Assembly: GCA_965231865.1 (NCBI GenBank)
Contig: CBDDOJ010000002.1
Span: forward strand, 1,550,001-1,614,000
Source of the DNA: WTGA01 sp965231865
GTDB lineage: Bacteria; Pseudomonadota; Gammaproteobacteria; Arenicellales; Poriferihabitantaceae
Length of the DNA: 64,000 nt
Direction: 5' to 3'
Made by a program: the position numbers and the translations under genes. Shown here piece by piece: positions 25,249 to 34,300 of the stretch. The notes under the pieces are model-generated. The model did not search any database. It was not told the origin of the DNA and worked only from the letters and a program-made list of their open reading frames with translations. Within the stretch, counting starts at the first letter, position 1. Each line of letters opens with the position of its first letter.

Positions 25249-26799
25249 TCAGTCGGGCAGGGACCGGCTGGCCAGTTTCTTGCGCTGAATCTTTCCCGAA
25301 GGACCCTTGGGAAGATGGTCCAGGAAGGCGATCCTTTTGGGGGACTTGGCTTTTCCAAGCAACATCCGGCAATGCTCGGATAACTCCTGTTCATTGCATT
25401 GGGTATTGGCCTTCAACACCACGGCCGCCATGACTTCTTCTCCATAATCCCGGTCTGCGATACCGTATGCGGCAGCTTCCAGAACGCCCGGGTGCTGGTA
25501 CAGGACATCGTCAATCTCACGCGGAGAGATGTTTTCACCGCCACGAATGATCAGTTCTTTCAGTCGCCCCGTGATATGGTAGTAACCGTCTTCATCCCGA
25601 TACCCCAGGTCTCCGGTATAAAACCAGCCGGCCTCATCCAGAACGGCTGCGGTGGCTTCCGGGTTCCTGAAATAGCCTTTCATGACATTGGGCCCCTGAA
25701 TAGCGAGCTCGCCGATTTCATTATCCTGGACGGTCCGGTGATAGCGGTCCACGATCCGGGCTTCATTGCCGACCGGAAAACCCACGGACCCATGGCGTTG
25801 GCGGCCCGGTTCCATCGGGTTGGAGTGGGTTTGTGCCGCACATTCGCTGATCCCCATGGTTTCGATGAGGGGAATCTGAAAGAGGGACTCAAACTGCTGG
25901 TGGATTTCCGGAGCGAGCGGCGCGGAGGCGGACCGGCCGAAGCGGACAAATTTCCTGAAATCGGAATCATAAAAACTCCCTCCATCGTCACGGGCTGGAA
26001 AATTGTTTTCCTGCCGGGCGATGAGATAGGAGACAATGGTGGGGACAACACTGAACCAGGTGCATCGATATTCCCGTATCCATTTCCAGAAACCGCGGGT
26101 GCTGAATTTCTGTGCCATGACCAGGCTGCCGTTACTCACCAGACTGCCGAGCACGGATACCATTTCGGCGTTGATGTGGTACAGCGGCAAGACACACAGA
26201 CCCTTGTCACGGGCGGTCAGGTGATGGGCCATCATGGTATGCCTGCCCCCGGCAATGACATTGGTGTGATTGAGCATCACCCCTTTGGGTTTCCCCGTTG
26301 TTCCCGATGTGTAGATCAGCAGAACGGTCTCCCCGGCGGTGGGAGCCGGGTCCGGGGCGGCCGGTATCCCATCTCCGGTGCGGAGGTACTCAGGAGGTTC
26401 GTTCTCCTTGCAGAGCCTGACTTGACAGGGATGGGCATGGAGAGTCTCCTCATAACGGGTCGAATATTTCTCCGAGCACAGGATCATCTCGACGCCTGAG
26501 TGGGCAATGACATAGTTCATCTGTTCTGGGCCGGCAACGGCATTCAGCGGCAGAATCACCCGGCCACTGTACATGATGCCGAGAAACAGGCAGGTCGTCC
26601 ACAGGCCGTTGTCCATGAGAAAGGCAACCGTGCGACCTCTTGGGATGTCTTCCGCATCCAGCCATCGGTTGATTTGGCGGCAAAAAAGCTGGAGTTCCTG
26701 GTATGTGACGGTCTTTCCGCTTTCCGCGGCTTCCAGATAGACCTTGTCCGGAGACTGGAATGCCCAATAATCAATGAGCTGATGGATGGTGTCCGCCAT
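25249..26799 (-). CDS. AMP-forming acyl-CoA ligase
   Basis: A 516-residue ANL-superfamily ligase. The P-loop LLIYTSGTTGKPKGVMLN lies near residues 160-178, followed by PLYHINAEM, the MGISECAAQ region, the YTGDLGYRDEDGYYHITGR motif with hinge and KELIIRGGENISPREID, and the C-terminal catalytic Lys in GPSGKIQRKKL. It activates a carboxylate as acyl-adenylate and then as CoA thioester. It follows an acylating aldehyde dehydrogenase (33 bases) and a TctABC transporter in one direction. In sulfoacetate degradation SauT (ligase) and SauS (acylating dehydrogenase) are neighbours, so sulfoacetate-CoA ligase is a candidate. The substrate cannot be proved from sequence. Confidence 0.82.
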   Translation of the reverse strand: MADTIHQLIDYWAFQSPDKVYLEAAESGKTVTYQELQLFCRQINRWLDAEDIPRGRTVAFLMDNGLWTTCLFLGIMYSGRVILPLNAVAGPEQMNYVIAHSGVEMILCSEKYSTRYEETLHAHPCQVRLCKENEPPEYLRTGDGIPAAPDPAPTAGETVLLIYTSGTTGKPKGVMLNHTNVIAGGRHTMMAHHLTARDKGLCVLPLYHINAEMVSVLGSLVSNGSLVMAQKFSTRGFWKWIREYRCTWFSVVPTIVSYLIARQENNFPARDDGGSFYDSDFRKFVRFGRSASAPLAPEIHQQFESLFQIPLIETMGISECAAQTHSNPMEPGRQRHGSVGFPVGNEARIVDRYHRTVQDNEIGELAIQGPNVMKGYFRNPEATAAVLDEAGWFYTGDLGYRDEDGYYHITGRLKELIIRGGENISPREIDDVLYQHPGVLEAAAYGIADRDYGEEVMAAVVLKANTQCNEQELSEHCRMLLGKAKSPKRIAFLDHLPKGPSGKIQRKKLASRSLPD

Positions 26800-26832
26800 G
26801 TTGTGCCAGGGAATCGCGGTTTTAAGGGGTTT

Positions 26833-28233
26833 TCACAGGGAGCGGGCGGGGTATTTCGCCCAGTAATCCGAAAACAACTCTTCCTCGGTGGGTTCTGCAT
26901 TCTCAATCACCCGTGAAATGCGAGTGATGTTCAGATAATGGCGGTAATTCAGGTTCTCTGAAATGCTGTTCCCTCCCCAGGTCCCGCATCCCATGGACAG
27001 CGAAAAGGGGAGTCCGTTGTTGAAGGCACCGCCGGTGGCAAAACTGTGTATCTGGTTCACGATTACCCGGCACACAGGGAGTTCCAGACCCAGTTCCAGG
27101 GCACGGTCATCGGAATCGGAATGCAGGGAAATGGAATGTCCCTTGCCCTGGTAATTCAGAATCCCTTCGGCAATGGACTTGGCAGCCTGAAAATCCGGCG
27201 CCTGGAAGACAGTGAGCACCGGGGAGAGTTTTTCTCCCGAGAACGGAGCCTGCTCACCGTAACGGTCTTCTTCCACCAGCAACACCCGGGCCTGCTCCGT
27301 GTCGGCCCTGCCCAGGTTGGCATATCGGGCAATGGCGGATGCGGGTTTTGCAATAATCCGGGGGTTGAGTTTGCCGTCTTTCCACATTGCTTTTTGCAGA
27401 ACCCGTTTCTCCTGGCTGGACAACAATACCGCGCCGTTTTGCTGCAGTGCGTGCACCGTTTCCCGGTATACAGGCTCCACAACGACCAGGTTGTTTTCCG
27501 AGGAACAGCTGGTGGCATTGTCAAAAGACTTGGAAACAATGATTTTCCCAGCGGCTTCGGCAATATCCGCGGTTTCATCCACGATGGAGACCACGTTGCC
27601 GGCCCCCACACCAATGGCCGGTGTTCCACTGGAATAGGCCGCCCGCACATTGCTTTGCGACCCGGTTGCGACGATCAGGTCCACGGATTGCATCAGTTGC
27701 CCCGTGGCCGCCTTGCCGGGAGGAGGCGGCATTTTTTGTACCAGATTCACAGGGGCCCCCACTTTTTTCAGGGCCGCCTGCATCAGTTCAACGAGTCTTT
27801 CGCAGGTCCGGTCTCCTTTGGGGGAAGGGGCCAGGACAATGGCGTTCCTCCCCTTGAGCGCATTGAGTGTCTTGTTGACCGGCGTTGCGATCGGATTGGT
27901 AGACGGGACGATCGCACCGACGATCCCCACCGGCCGGGCAATCCGGATAATGCCGCGGGCGGGATCATCTGAAATGACGCCTACGGATTTTACGCCTTTC
28001 AGATCGCGCAACAGTCCCATTGTCTTGCGACGGTTCTTATTGATTTTATCGTCTACATCGCCGATTCCGGTGTCGGACACGGCCAATTCTGAAAGCTGGC
28101 GATTATTGTCGGGGTTCACGATCCCCCATGCCACCGCCGTGACCGTTTCATCCACCGACCGTTGGCCAAAAGCCTCGTATTGTGTTTGCGCACGGCGGGC
28201 ACGGTCCAGAATCCTGGAAATGCGGTTATCCAT
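26833..28233 (-). CDS. CoA-acylating aldehyde dehydrogenase, sulfoacetaldehyde dehydrogenase (SauS)-like
   Basis: A 466-residue aldehyde dehydrogenase of the CoA-acylating type. It has VGIVGAIVPSTNPIATPVNK near residue 97, GVGAGNVVSIVDETADI, and the catalytic Cys in SFDNATSCSSENNLVV (near 240-255), with a C-terminal MGCGTWGGNSISENLNYRHY. The length and the SCSSE active-site context fit the acylating sulfoacetaldehyde/acetaldehyde group rather than non-acylating ALDHs. ATG 28233 is preferred; the ORF begins 16 codons earlier with a hydrophobic extension. It is separated from tctC by a strong hairpin with a T-rich tail. With the downstream ligase it could interconvert an acid, its CoA ester and its aldehyde. 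Confidence 0.75.
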   Translation of the reverse strand: MDNRISRILDRARRAQTQYEAFGQRSVDETVTAVAWGIVNPDNNRQLSELAVSDTGIGDVDDKINKNRRKTMGLLRDLKGVKSVGVISDDPARGIIRIARPVGIVGAIVPSTNPIATPVNKTLNALKGRNAIVLAPSPKGDRTCERLVELMQAALKKVGAPVNLVQKMPPPPGKAATGQLMQSVDLIVATGSQSNVRAAYSSGTPAIGVGAGNVVSIVDETADIAEAAGKIIVSKSFDNATSCSSENNLVVVEPVYRETVHALQQNGAVLLSSQEKRVLQKAMWKDGKLNPRIIAKPASAIARYANLGRADTEQARVLLVEEDRYGEQAPFSGEKLSPVLTVFQAPDFQAAKSIAEGILNYQGKGHSISLHSDSDDRALELGLELPVCRVIVNQIHSFATGGAFNNGLPFSLSMGCGTWGGNSISENLNYRHYLNITRISRVIENAEPTEEELFSDYWAKYPARSL

Positions 28234-28250
28234 GTTTCTGGTCAGGTACA

Positions 28251-28284
28251 GGAAAAGAAAGGGGTGCCGGAATCCCGGCACCCC
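28251..28284 (-). terminator. Rho-independent terminator or attenuator between tctC and aldehyde dehydrogenase
   Basis: On the - strand a perfect 10-bp GC-rich stem (GGGGTGCCGG / CCGGCACCCC, 28261-28270 with 28275-28284) has a 4-base loop and is followed by the pyrimidine tract TTTCTTTTCC. It lies 14 bases after the tctC stop and before the aldehyde dehydrogenase start. It would end or reduce transcription between the transporter and the enzyme genes. Confidence 0.75.
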
Positions 28285-28297
28285 GGGGTTTCAGGAA

Positions 28298-29308
28298 TCA
28301 GTCTTCCTTGAGTGTTGCGAGAAGCTCTGTCAGGGCTGTCTGCCTCTCCTGCCACATGGCGAGCACCTCATCACGATTCATGATGCGTACCGGAGAATTG
28401 GTCTGTTTCATTTTTCCAAGCGTCTTCTTGTCGCTGAACATCACCGGAACCTTTTCAGCCAGAAAATCGATGATCGCCTGGTCTGTGCCAGCGGGAACCA
28501 TCAGCCCGCGAAAGTTCACGCTGGAGTTGTCGATATCAATACCGAGTTCCTGGAAGGTCGGGACGTCGGGCAAAAATTCGTGGCGTTCAAGATCGGCTAC
28601 CGCCAGTATCTTGATATCATCGCCCGCACGGGCCGAGTCGGACAGATTGTTGAATCCGGCCTTGACCTGCCCGCCCTTGACCAGTTTCAGCGCATCCACG
28701 CCGCCTTTTCCAGGCACATATTGCATATCCGCTTCACTGGCCTTGGTCAGTTGAAGAAAAGCGATATGGTGACCGACAAATTTACCGGCACCGCTGACCG
28801 TCAATTTCCCCGGATTGGCCTTGGCGAATTCGACCAGGTCCTGGGCGGTATTGAACGGGCTGTCTTTCCCTGTGATGAGGACCGCCGGATCCGCTCCCCA
28901 GTTGCCCACGGGTTCAAGATTTCCGATATTGTATTTGGTGTCGAACACAATGGATTGTGCGATAAAGTGCGGAACGTTGTAGGCAGCCAGCATATAACCG
29001 TCCGCGGGCACCTTTTCGGCAAACCAGTTCCAGCCCTTGCGCCCTCCTGCACCGGGTTTGTTGGTTACGTAGATGGGTTGGCCGATGGAAATCGGTTGTT
29101 CATCCTTGTCCAGCTTGGCCGAAGCCAGGGTTGCCACCCGGGCCTGAAAATCCGTAGCACCACCTGGGCTGTAGGCCACCATGACGCCAATTGGCCGGTC
29201 AGGATAGTTCTCTGCGTACGAAGTCGTCGCCACCGCCAATACTGAAATGGCAGCGATAAGCGGTATGGCGAGTCGCCGAGCGAGTGAAGAAATGGGGTTT
29301 GATTTCAT
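28298..29308 (-). CDS. tctC: Tripartite tricarboxylate transporter substrate-binding protein (TctC/Bug family)
   Basis: A 336-residue periplasmic binding protein. A signal peptide (LARRLAIPLIAAISVLAVAT, cleavage after TSYA) precedes ENYPDRPIGVMVAYSPGGAT, the conserved N-terminal Bug-family motif (yPxrPIxxivpfxpGG..D). The internal GAGGRKGWNWFA and FNTAQDLVEFAKANPGKLTV segments are also typical. It captures an organic acid in the periplasm and delivers it to TctAB. In the Bug family the ligand varies from citrate and glutarate to aromatic and sulfonated acids. It is the last transporter gene and is followed by a terminator-like hairpin. Confidence 0.88.
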   Translation of the reverse strand: MKSNPISSLARRLAIPLIAAISVLAVATTSYAENYPDRPIGVMVAYSPGGATDFQARVATLASAKLDKDEQPISIGQPIYVTNKPGAGGRKGWNWFAEKVPADGYMLAAYNVPHFIAQSIVFDTKYNIGNLEPVGNWGADPAVLITGKDSPFNTAQDLVEFAKANPGKLTVSGAGKFVGHHIAFLQLTKASEADMQYVPGKGGVDALKLVKGGQVKAGFNNLSDSARAGDDIKILAVADLERHEFLPDVPTFQELGIDIDNSSVNFRGLMVPAGTDQAIIDFLAEKVPVMFSDKKTLGKMKQTNSPVRIMNRDEVLAMWQERQTALTELLATLKED

Positions 29309-29456
29309 TGTGTGTTCTCCCGGGAGATTGATTGAGTGATTGAAATGGTTTGTTCAGTACCGTGCGGTAGCCTGGTCCGGTTCAATGGGTCTGGGCAGGA
29401 TGTGTTCGGGTTCGTGCCGTCCCGCCATCGGCGGGTCCTGCACGCCCCTTTGTATA

Positions 29457-29933
29457 TCACAGCAGCCAGCCGGTTGGTGTGCGAACATGAAGCAATTGCC
29501 AAAATAGCGTGTATATAATGACCATGAAGAGGACGCTGATCCCGGCTTTGATGGCCAGGGATTTGGGGTCGGTAACCTGTCGTTTGCCATACAGAACGAT
29601 AATGGCGAGGAAAGCCAGAAAAGAACTGGCATAAAAACCCAGTATTTCCATCAGCAGGACCATGGTGATGGATATGGCCAGGCCGGGGACCAGTTGCCGC
29701 CATGGAATCCGCTGGCGGGTGAGTTCATCCGGGGCCATGCCGGGGCGTGACAAACGCAAAAAGGAGACCATCTGCACCATGGCCAGCAACAGCATCAGGG
29801 CTGCGATGATTCGGGGAAACAGGTAGACCTCAGGGTCCGTCTTCCAGAATGACAGGACGGCAAATGCGGCCGCAACGACAAAACCGTACAGGGTCGCCCA
29901 GAATTCTTGTCGGTTGGCAATGGAGTGGTTCAC
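29457..29933 (-). CDS. tctB: Tripartite tricarboxylate transporter small membrane subunit TctB
   Basis: A 158-residue membrane protein with four hydrophobic spans (about 12-28, 38-58, 82-115 and 128-150), including FPRIIAALMLLLAMVQMVSF and ISITMVLLMEILGFYASSFL. Size, topology and position between TctA and TctC identify it as the small subunit. The start is GTG at 29933, 18 bases after the tctA stop. About 148 bases separate it from tctC. Confidence 0.85.
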   Translation of the reverse strand: MNHSIANRQEFWATLYGFVVAAAFAVLSFWKTDPEVYLFPRIIAALMLLLAMVQMVSFLRLSRPGMAPDELTRQRIPWRQLVPGLAISITMVLLMEILGFYASSFLAFLAIIVLYGKRQVTDPKSLAIKAGISVLFMVIIYTLFWQLLHVRTPTGWLL

Positions 29934-29951
29934 AGGATGGGGTTCTTTCTT

Positions 29952-31442
29952 TCAGTCGGCGGTTTTCGATTTCCTGCTGGAATAAATGCTGTAGACGATG
30001 GAACCAATGCACAGCGAAATCAGGATGATGTTGATGGGTCCGGAGGTGAAATAGCTGAATATGCCATCGCCGCTTTCCCCGATCAGCTTTCCCTGGAGAA
30101 AGTTATCTTCCGCGATGGGTCCCAGTATAATCCCCAGCACCAGTGGAGCCGGGCCAAACCCGAATCGACTCGCGAAGTACATGAAGATGCCCAGAATCAT
30201 CATGATCAGCACATCCGAATAACTGGACTGGATGCTGTATGTACCGAATACGGCCAGGACCAGGATGACCGCGGCCATATAGTGCCCGGGCACTTTCATG
30301 ATCATGCCGCTGTGCTGGCTCAGGAAAAGGCCAATGATCACCATGAAGAACTGGGCAACAATCAGTGAGTTGATGAATGTCCAGGTGGTCTCACCATGAA
30401 TACTGAAAAGGTCCGGGCCGGGGAACAGGCCGTGAATGAGCAGGCCGCCGAGTAACACCGCAGCCGTGGGGCTGCCCGGTATGCTCAGGGTCAGCAACGG
30501 CACCAGGGAGGGGCCGACCATCGCATTGTTCGCGGATTCCGCGGCAATGATGCCATCGGGTTCCCCCTGTCCGAACTTGTCCGGGTCTTTGCTGGTTTTC
30601 TTGGTCTGGTCGTAGGCCACAAGACCGGCAATTTGCCCGCCTGCACCGGGAATGATGCCGACCACCGTGCCGATCAGGGAGCCAATGCAAAGAGCCCGCA
30701 ATCGACTGAAATTGTACCGCACGGATTGAATCAGCCTGGACTGGCCGAGCTTGTGAATCGTGGAGGCTTCCTCCTTGGCAGTATTGGCGAACAGCGTAAA
30801 GACCTGGGGGATGGCGAAGAGCCCGATCAGGGCCACAACGATATGGACGCCGCTCTCCAGGTGTTCTGAAAAAACAAATCGCTCTTCCCCGAGCATGGGG
30901 TTGTCGCCAATGGTGGACAGTGCCAATCCGAACAGACCGGCCAGCAGTCCCTTGATGACCGAACTGCTTCCTATGGTCCCGATAATGGTAATGCCCATGA
31001 TTGCGATCCAGAAAAGTTCCGAAGGACCGAACCGCAGGGCGAGCTCCGCCAGGGGTGGGGTAAAGAAGATCAGGACAAAAATCCCGATCAGGCCACCAAA
31101 GAATGAACTGATAAAGCAATAGTGCAGGGCTTCGGCCGCACGGCCCTGGTTCGCCAGATTGTGCCCATCCAGGGCCGTTGCAATATTTGCCGGGGCTCCC
31201 GGGACATTGACAAGGATGGCACTGATGGCACCTCCGGCGACGGTGGAAGTGTACATGGCGCCAAGCAGTATGAGGCCGGAGGCCGGTTCCATGTGGAAGG
31301 TGAACGGGATCATCAGGGCTACGGCCATGGTCGGGCTGAGTCCCGGCAATGCCCCCAGTATCAATCCGGCAAACGTTCCACCAAGGAGCAGACCGATATG
31401 ATAGAGCGTGAATACTTTATCGAAATGTGTTAAGAACTCCAT
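29952..31442 (-). CDS. tctA: Tripartite tricarboxylate transporter large membrane subunit TctA
   Basis: A 496-residue protein with about a dozen transmembrane segments and the conserved TctA motifs GALPGLSPTMAVALMIPFTF near residue 30, AMYTSTVAGGAISAILVNVP near 62 and a second half-repeat GIIPGAGGQIAGLVAY near 265. The GxxPGxxP-type motif near the N-terminus and its repeat are family hallmarks. It is the first gene of the - strand transport unit, transcribed away from the GntR regulator across a palindromic operator. Confidence 0.92.
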   Translation of the reverse strand: MEFLTHFDKVFTLYHIGLLLGGTFAGLILGALPGLSPTMAVALMIPFTFHMEPASGLILLGAMYTSTVAGGAISAILVNVPGAPANIATALDGHNLANQGRAAEALHYCFISSFFGGLIGIFVLIFFTPPLAELALRFGPSELFWIAIMGITIIGTIGSSSVIKGLLAGLFGLALSTIGDNPMLGEERFVFSEHLESGVHIVVALIGLFAIPQVFTLFANTAKEEASTIHKLGQSRLIQSVRYNFSRLRALCIGSLIGTVVGIIPGAGGQIAGLVAYDQTKKTSKDPDKFGQGEPDGIIAAESANNAMVGPSLVPLLTLSIPGSPTAAVLLGGLLIHGLFPGPDLFSIHGETTWTFINSLIVAQFFMVIIGLFLSQHSGMIMKVPGHYMAAVILVLAVFGTYSIQSSYSDVLIMMILGIFMYFASRFGFGPAPLVLGIILGPIAEDNFLQGKLIGESGDGIFSYFTSGPINIILISLCIGSIVYSIYSSRKSKTAD

Positions 31443-31552
31443 TGACCCGTGATTTTCAGTTGAAAATACAACTTGATGTCGGTACGTTCATGTTTATGAC
31501 CACGTTTTTGCAGGAATTGACGACCTGAAACGCTGGAAATCAGGCGCTTCGA

Positions 31553-31575
31553 ACTCATAACTCATATATATGAGT
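31553..31575. promoter_or_regulatory. Palindromic operator between tctA and the GntR gene
   Basis: A perfect 16-base palindrome ACTCATATATATGAGT at 31560-31575, with an extra half-site ACTCATA at 31553-31559. It lies in the 269-base divergent gap between the TctABC operon and the GntR/UTRA regulator, where the regulator would be expected to bind both promoters. The assignment to this regulator is inference from position. Confidence 0.65.
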
Positions 31576-31711
31576 GATATCCTAATAGAGTCGGTTGATA
31601 AATGCAATTGCTTTGTTGCGGGGCAATCACCGACTGGGAGGGACCACCCCCTTGGGGCGTGGACTGGACCCCAGTCGATCAGGGCGAAACTCGAATCCGG
31701 GGACAGACCAA

Positions 31712-32425
31712 GTGGCACCCAAACTGCTATATCAGACGGTTGAACAGTATATCCGCAGGCATATTGAAACCGGGAAGTGGGTGCCCGGAGACCTGATCCC
31801 TTCCGAATCCCAGCTGTCGGAAAAACTGGGGGTCAGTATCGGCACGGTCCGCAAGGCCATCGACCTGCTGGCGCAGGAGAAGCTGCTTTACCGCCACCAG
31901 GGAAAGGGGACCTATGTTTCCAGAATTGATTTCAACAATAGCCTGTTTCGATACTTTTCCTATGGGACGGGGTCGGGGGAACCGGCGAGAATTCGCAAGG
32001 TGACCCCAAAAAGAGAGCGTGTTCTGGCAACGGCCGATCTTTGCAAGTCCCTGCAGGTCTCCATCGGGACCCCCCTTGTATACATCGAAAGACTGGGTCT
32101 GGACGATGATGACCAGCCGGTACTGGTGGAAAAGTGCTGGTGGCTGGCAGATGTCGTCGCTGGCCTGGAGGATACGGAATTGCACATCCCGGATTTGTTT
32201 TATGCCCTGATAGAGGAACGATTCGGGGTGCATATCGTCCGTGCAGAGGAAACGCTGACCGCGGATATTGCGGACCGGGAGACGGCAAAGAGACTCGAAA
32301 TCACTTCCGGGGACCCGATCGTTGTCCTGTTGAGGACAACCCATACGGTCCATGACCGGGTGATCGAATACCGGGTAACCCGGGGCCGCCTGGATAAGTT
32401 TTCCTACAAAACTGAAATTCGATAG
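31712..32425 (+). CDS. GntR family regulator with UTRA domain
   Basis: A protein of about 237 residues from GTG 31712, preceded by GGGGA at a good distance; the frame opens earlier at ATG 31595 but that extension is not typical. The N-terminal winged helix reads YQTVEQYIRRHIETGKWVPG, IPSESQLSEKLGVSIGTVRK and LLYRHQGKGTYVSR. The C-terminal two-thirds is a UTRA ligand-binding domain (TPLVYIERLGLDDDDQPVLV, LTADIADRETAKRLEITSGD, VIEYRVTRGRLDKFSY). It faces the TctABC-aldehyde dehydrogenase-ligase block, and the palindrome between them is the probable target. The ligand is likely the transported acid or a metabolite of it. Confidence 0.85.
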   Translation: MAPKLLYQTVEQYIRRHIETGKWVPGDLIPSESQLSEKLGVSIGTVRKAIDLLAQEKLLYRHQGKGTYVSRIDFNNSLFRYFSYGTGSGEPARIRKVTPKRERVLATADLCKSLQVSIGTPLVYIERLGLDDDDQPVLVEKCWWLADVVAGLEDTELHIPDLFYALIEERFGVHIVRAEETLTADIADRETAKRLEITSGDPIVVLLRTTHTVHDRVIEYRVTRGRLDKFSYKTEIR

Positions 32426-32494
32426 GCCATTGTCCGATCCGTCCCGGGCCCGCCTCACAGCCAGTCGGCCGGGAAGTCCGAAACCGCTGGCCGA

Positions 32495-33949
32495 CTATCC
32501 CAGCAGCTGGACCAGTTCTTCGATGCCGGGCTGAATTTTGTCGGTGGCGATGGAAGAAAATCCCATCCTGAAAAAATTCCTGGGGCGGTCCCTCCCGTGG
32601 AAAAAGACTTCTCCAGGTTCAAACAAGATTCCCGCCTTGGCAGCCTGGATGGCAAGGTGGTTGGTGTCCAGGTCCTCCGGGCCCTTGACCCAGAATGCCG
32701 ACCCGCCGAACGTGGGTCGCTGGCTGTGATCTCTGAAGTGGGTTTCCAGCAGATCCCCCAGGAGGGTCCATCGCGCATGCAGGGTGTGGCTCAGACGGGT
32801 GATCAGGGCATCATGGTACCCTTTCTTCAGAAACTGGGAGACAATGAACTGGTTATTGCTGGGAGGGTGGCGGATGATCAGTCTGCGCAATGCCCGGGCC
32901 TGCCGGATGAACTCTTTCGGAGCAGCCAGATAGCCCAGTCGAATGCCGGGGGCCAGTGTCTTGGACAAACTGCCGATGTAAATCACCCGCCCATCGTCAT
33001 CCAGGCTTTTCAGCGCGGGGGTGGGTTCCCCCACGTAGTTGAATTCCGATTCGTAGTCATCCTCAACGATGATGACATCATGCTTGTGCGCCTGTTCAAG
33101 GAGTTCGGTTCTGCGTTCCCTGGGCATGGTTACGGTGGTGGGATAGTGATGGCTGGGAGTGGTGTATACGCAGTCGCAGCGGGCGAATCTTTTGTCGGGG
33201 ACCAGTCCATGGTGGTCGACTTTCAAGGGAGTCAGGTTCGGCGTAAAGACGGAAAATGTATTTTCTGCATCGACATAGCCTGGGGTTTCGAAACCCACTC
33301 TTTTATTCGGATTGAGCAGTAGCTGGGCGGTGATGTAGATGCCGAGTTGCGCCCCGACGGTAATCAGTATTTCGTCTTCTTCGGCCCAGACTCCCCTGCG
33401 CGGCAAAATCTTTTTGTGAATCTGCTCGACCAGTTCCGGGTTGTCCCGGTCGGTCTGGTCCTGTGCCCAGTCATGGATTGCCCGGACGGCGACGGCTTCC
33501 CGGGCGCATTCCCGCCAGTCCGCGATGGGAAAGAGTTCGCGGTCATATTGGCCACAGATGAAGGGGTAGGGATACTGATGCCAGTTGGCGGGCTTGCTGT
33601 TTTGGCGTAACCTGTCGGGCTGGATGACCAGCCGGTTGCGCCAGGTCACCTTGTGTTGAAACGGTTTGGCCCGTTTCGGCCGGTTTGCCCAGCCTTTCAG
33701 AATGTCTTCGTTGACATAAAATCCGCTGCGTTCCCGGGCGATCAGAAACCCATCGGCAACCAGATTCTGGTAGGCATTGACCACGGTATTGCGGGCGACG
33801 GAAAGTTGCCTGGAAAGTTTTCTGCTGGAGGGGAGCGGGGAATCCGGCGCTAGGCGGCCTTCCAGGATGGAGGACACAATCATTTCCTGAATGCGGGACT
33901 GCAGGGTTCCCCTTTGATGCGTCGGAAGCTGGAAAAGATACTCGGTCAC
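32495..33949 (-). CDS. MocR-type regulator (GntR helix-turn-helix fused to aminotransferase fold)
   Basis: A 484-residue protein. Residues about 10-75 form a GntR winged helix (LPSSRKLSRQLSVARNTVVN, FLIARERSGFYVNEDI). Residues about 120-480 have the fold-type I aminotransferase domain, with YTTPSHHYPTTVTMPRERR, IIVEDDYESEFNYVG and the PLP-Lys in IYIGSLSKTLAPGIRLGYL. MocR proteins such as GabR, TauR and PdxR sense PLP and amino compounds and activate aminotransferase or taurine genes. GabT is encoded at 38505 and sulfonate-like genes lie next door, so GABA or taurine sensing is plausible. It is convergent with the GntR gene. Confidence 0.88.
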   Translation of the reverse strand: MTEYLFQLPTHQRGTLQSRIQEMIVSSILEGRLAPDSPLPSSRKLSRQLSVARNTVVNAYQNLVADGFLIARERSGFYVNEDILKGWANRPKRAKPFQHKVTWRNRLVIQPDRLRQNSKPANWHQYPYPFICGQYDRELFPIADWRECAREAVAVRAIHDWAQDQTDRDNPELVEQIHKKILPRRGVWAEEDEILITVGAQLGIYITAQLLLNPNKRVGFETPGYVDAENTFSVFTPNLTPLKVDHHGLVPDKRFARCDCVYTTPSHHYPTTVTMPRERRTELLEQAHKHDVIIVEDDYESEFNYVGEPTPALKSLDDDGRVIYIGSLSKTLAPGIRLGYLAAPKEFIRQARALRRLIIRHPPSNNQFIVSQFLKKGYHDALITRLSHTLHARWTLLGDLLETHFRDHSQRPTFGGSAFWVKGPEDLDTNHLAIQAAKAGILFEPGEVFFHGRDRPRNFFRMGFSSIATDKIQPGIEELVQLLG

Positions 33950-34300
33950 GTTGGACGATACACCAAATGGAATAGGTTCTTGTTGATTGTCTCCCCCGAT
34001 CTGGATTAAATCATGAAACCCGTGGAAAAACCACGCGGCAGTCCCGGTAATTCCGGTGCATGGTGTGGGGGCGCCCGGGCTTTGCCCGCGTTGTTTTCCG
34101 GCCCCCTTTATTCTCCTTCAGCGGGCACCAGGTTCCGGTAATCCCTTTCGCGCGGTTTCTCCATCCTGCATCAGGTACGCTATAATTTGAAGTATGGCGA
34201 ACCACCGTGCCCGGTTTCCGTCCCGTCCCACTGCGACACAGGGGCCAGCCGGGGTGGATGGCCCGCAATATCCGAATGTACGGACCACAGGTAACCGCAA
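33950..34300. other. Divergent intergenic region, MocR (-) and indolepyruvate oxidoreductase (+)
   Basis: About 350 bases without a gene. Promoters for both flanking genes are expected. CTGGATTAAA near 33999 is near to the reported TauR half-site, but I could not find a convincing second direct repeat, so no operator is claimed. Confidence 0.45.

Noticed and set aside
32463..32496. Inverted repeat AGTCGGCC/GGCCGACT between the convergent GntR and MocR genes
   Set aside because: The loop is 18 bases and there is no T-run on either side, so it was not called a bidirectional terminator.
33990..34010. TauR-like half-site CTGGATTAAA upstream of the MocR gene
   Set aside because: No second direct repeat at suitable spacing, so it was not called an operator.
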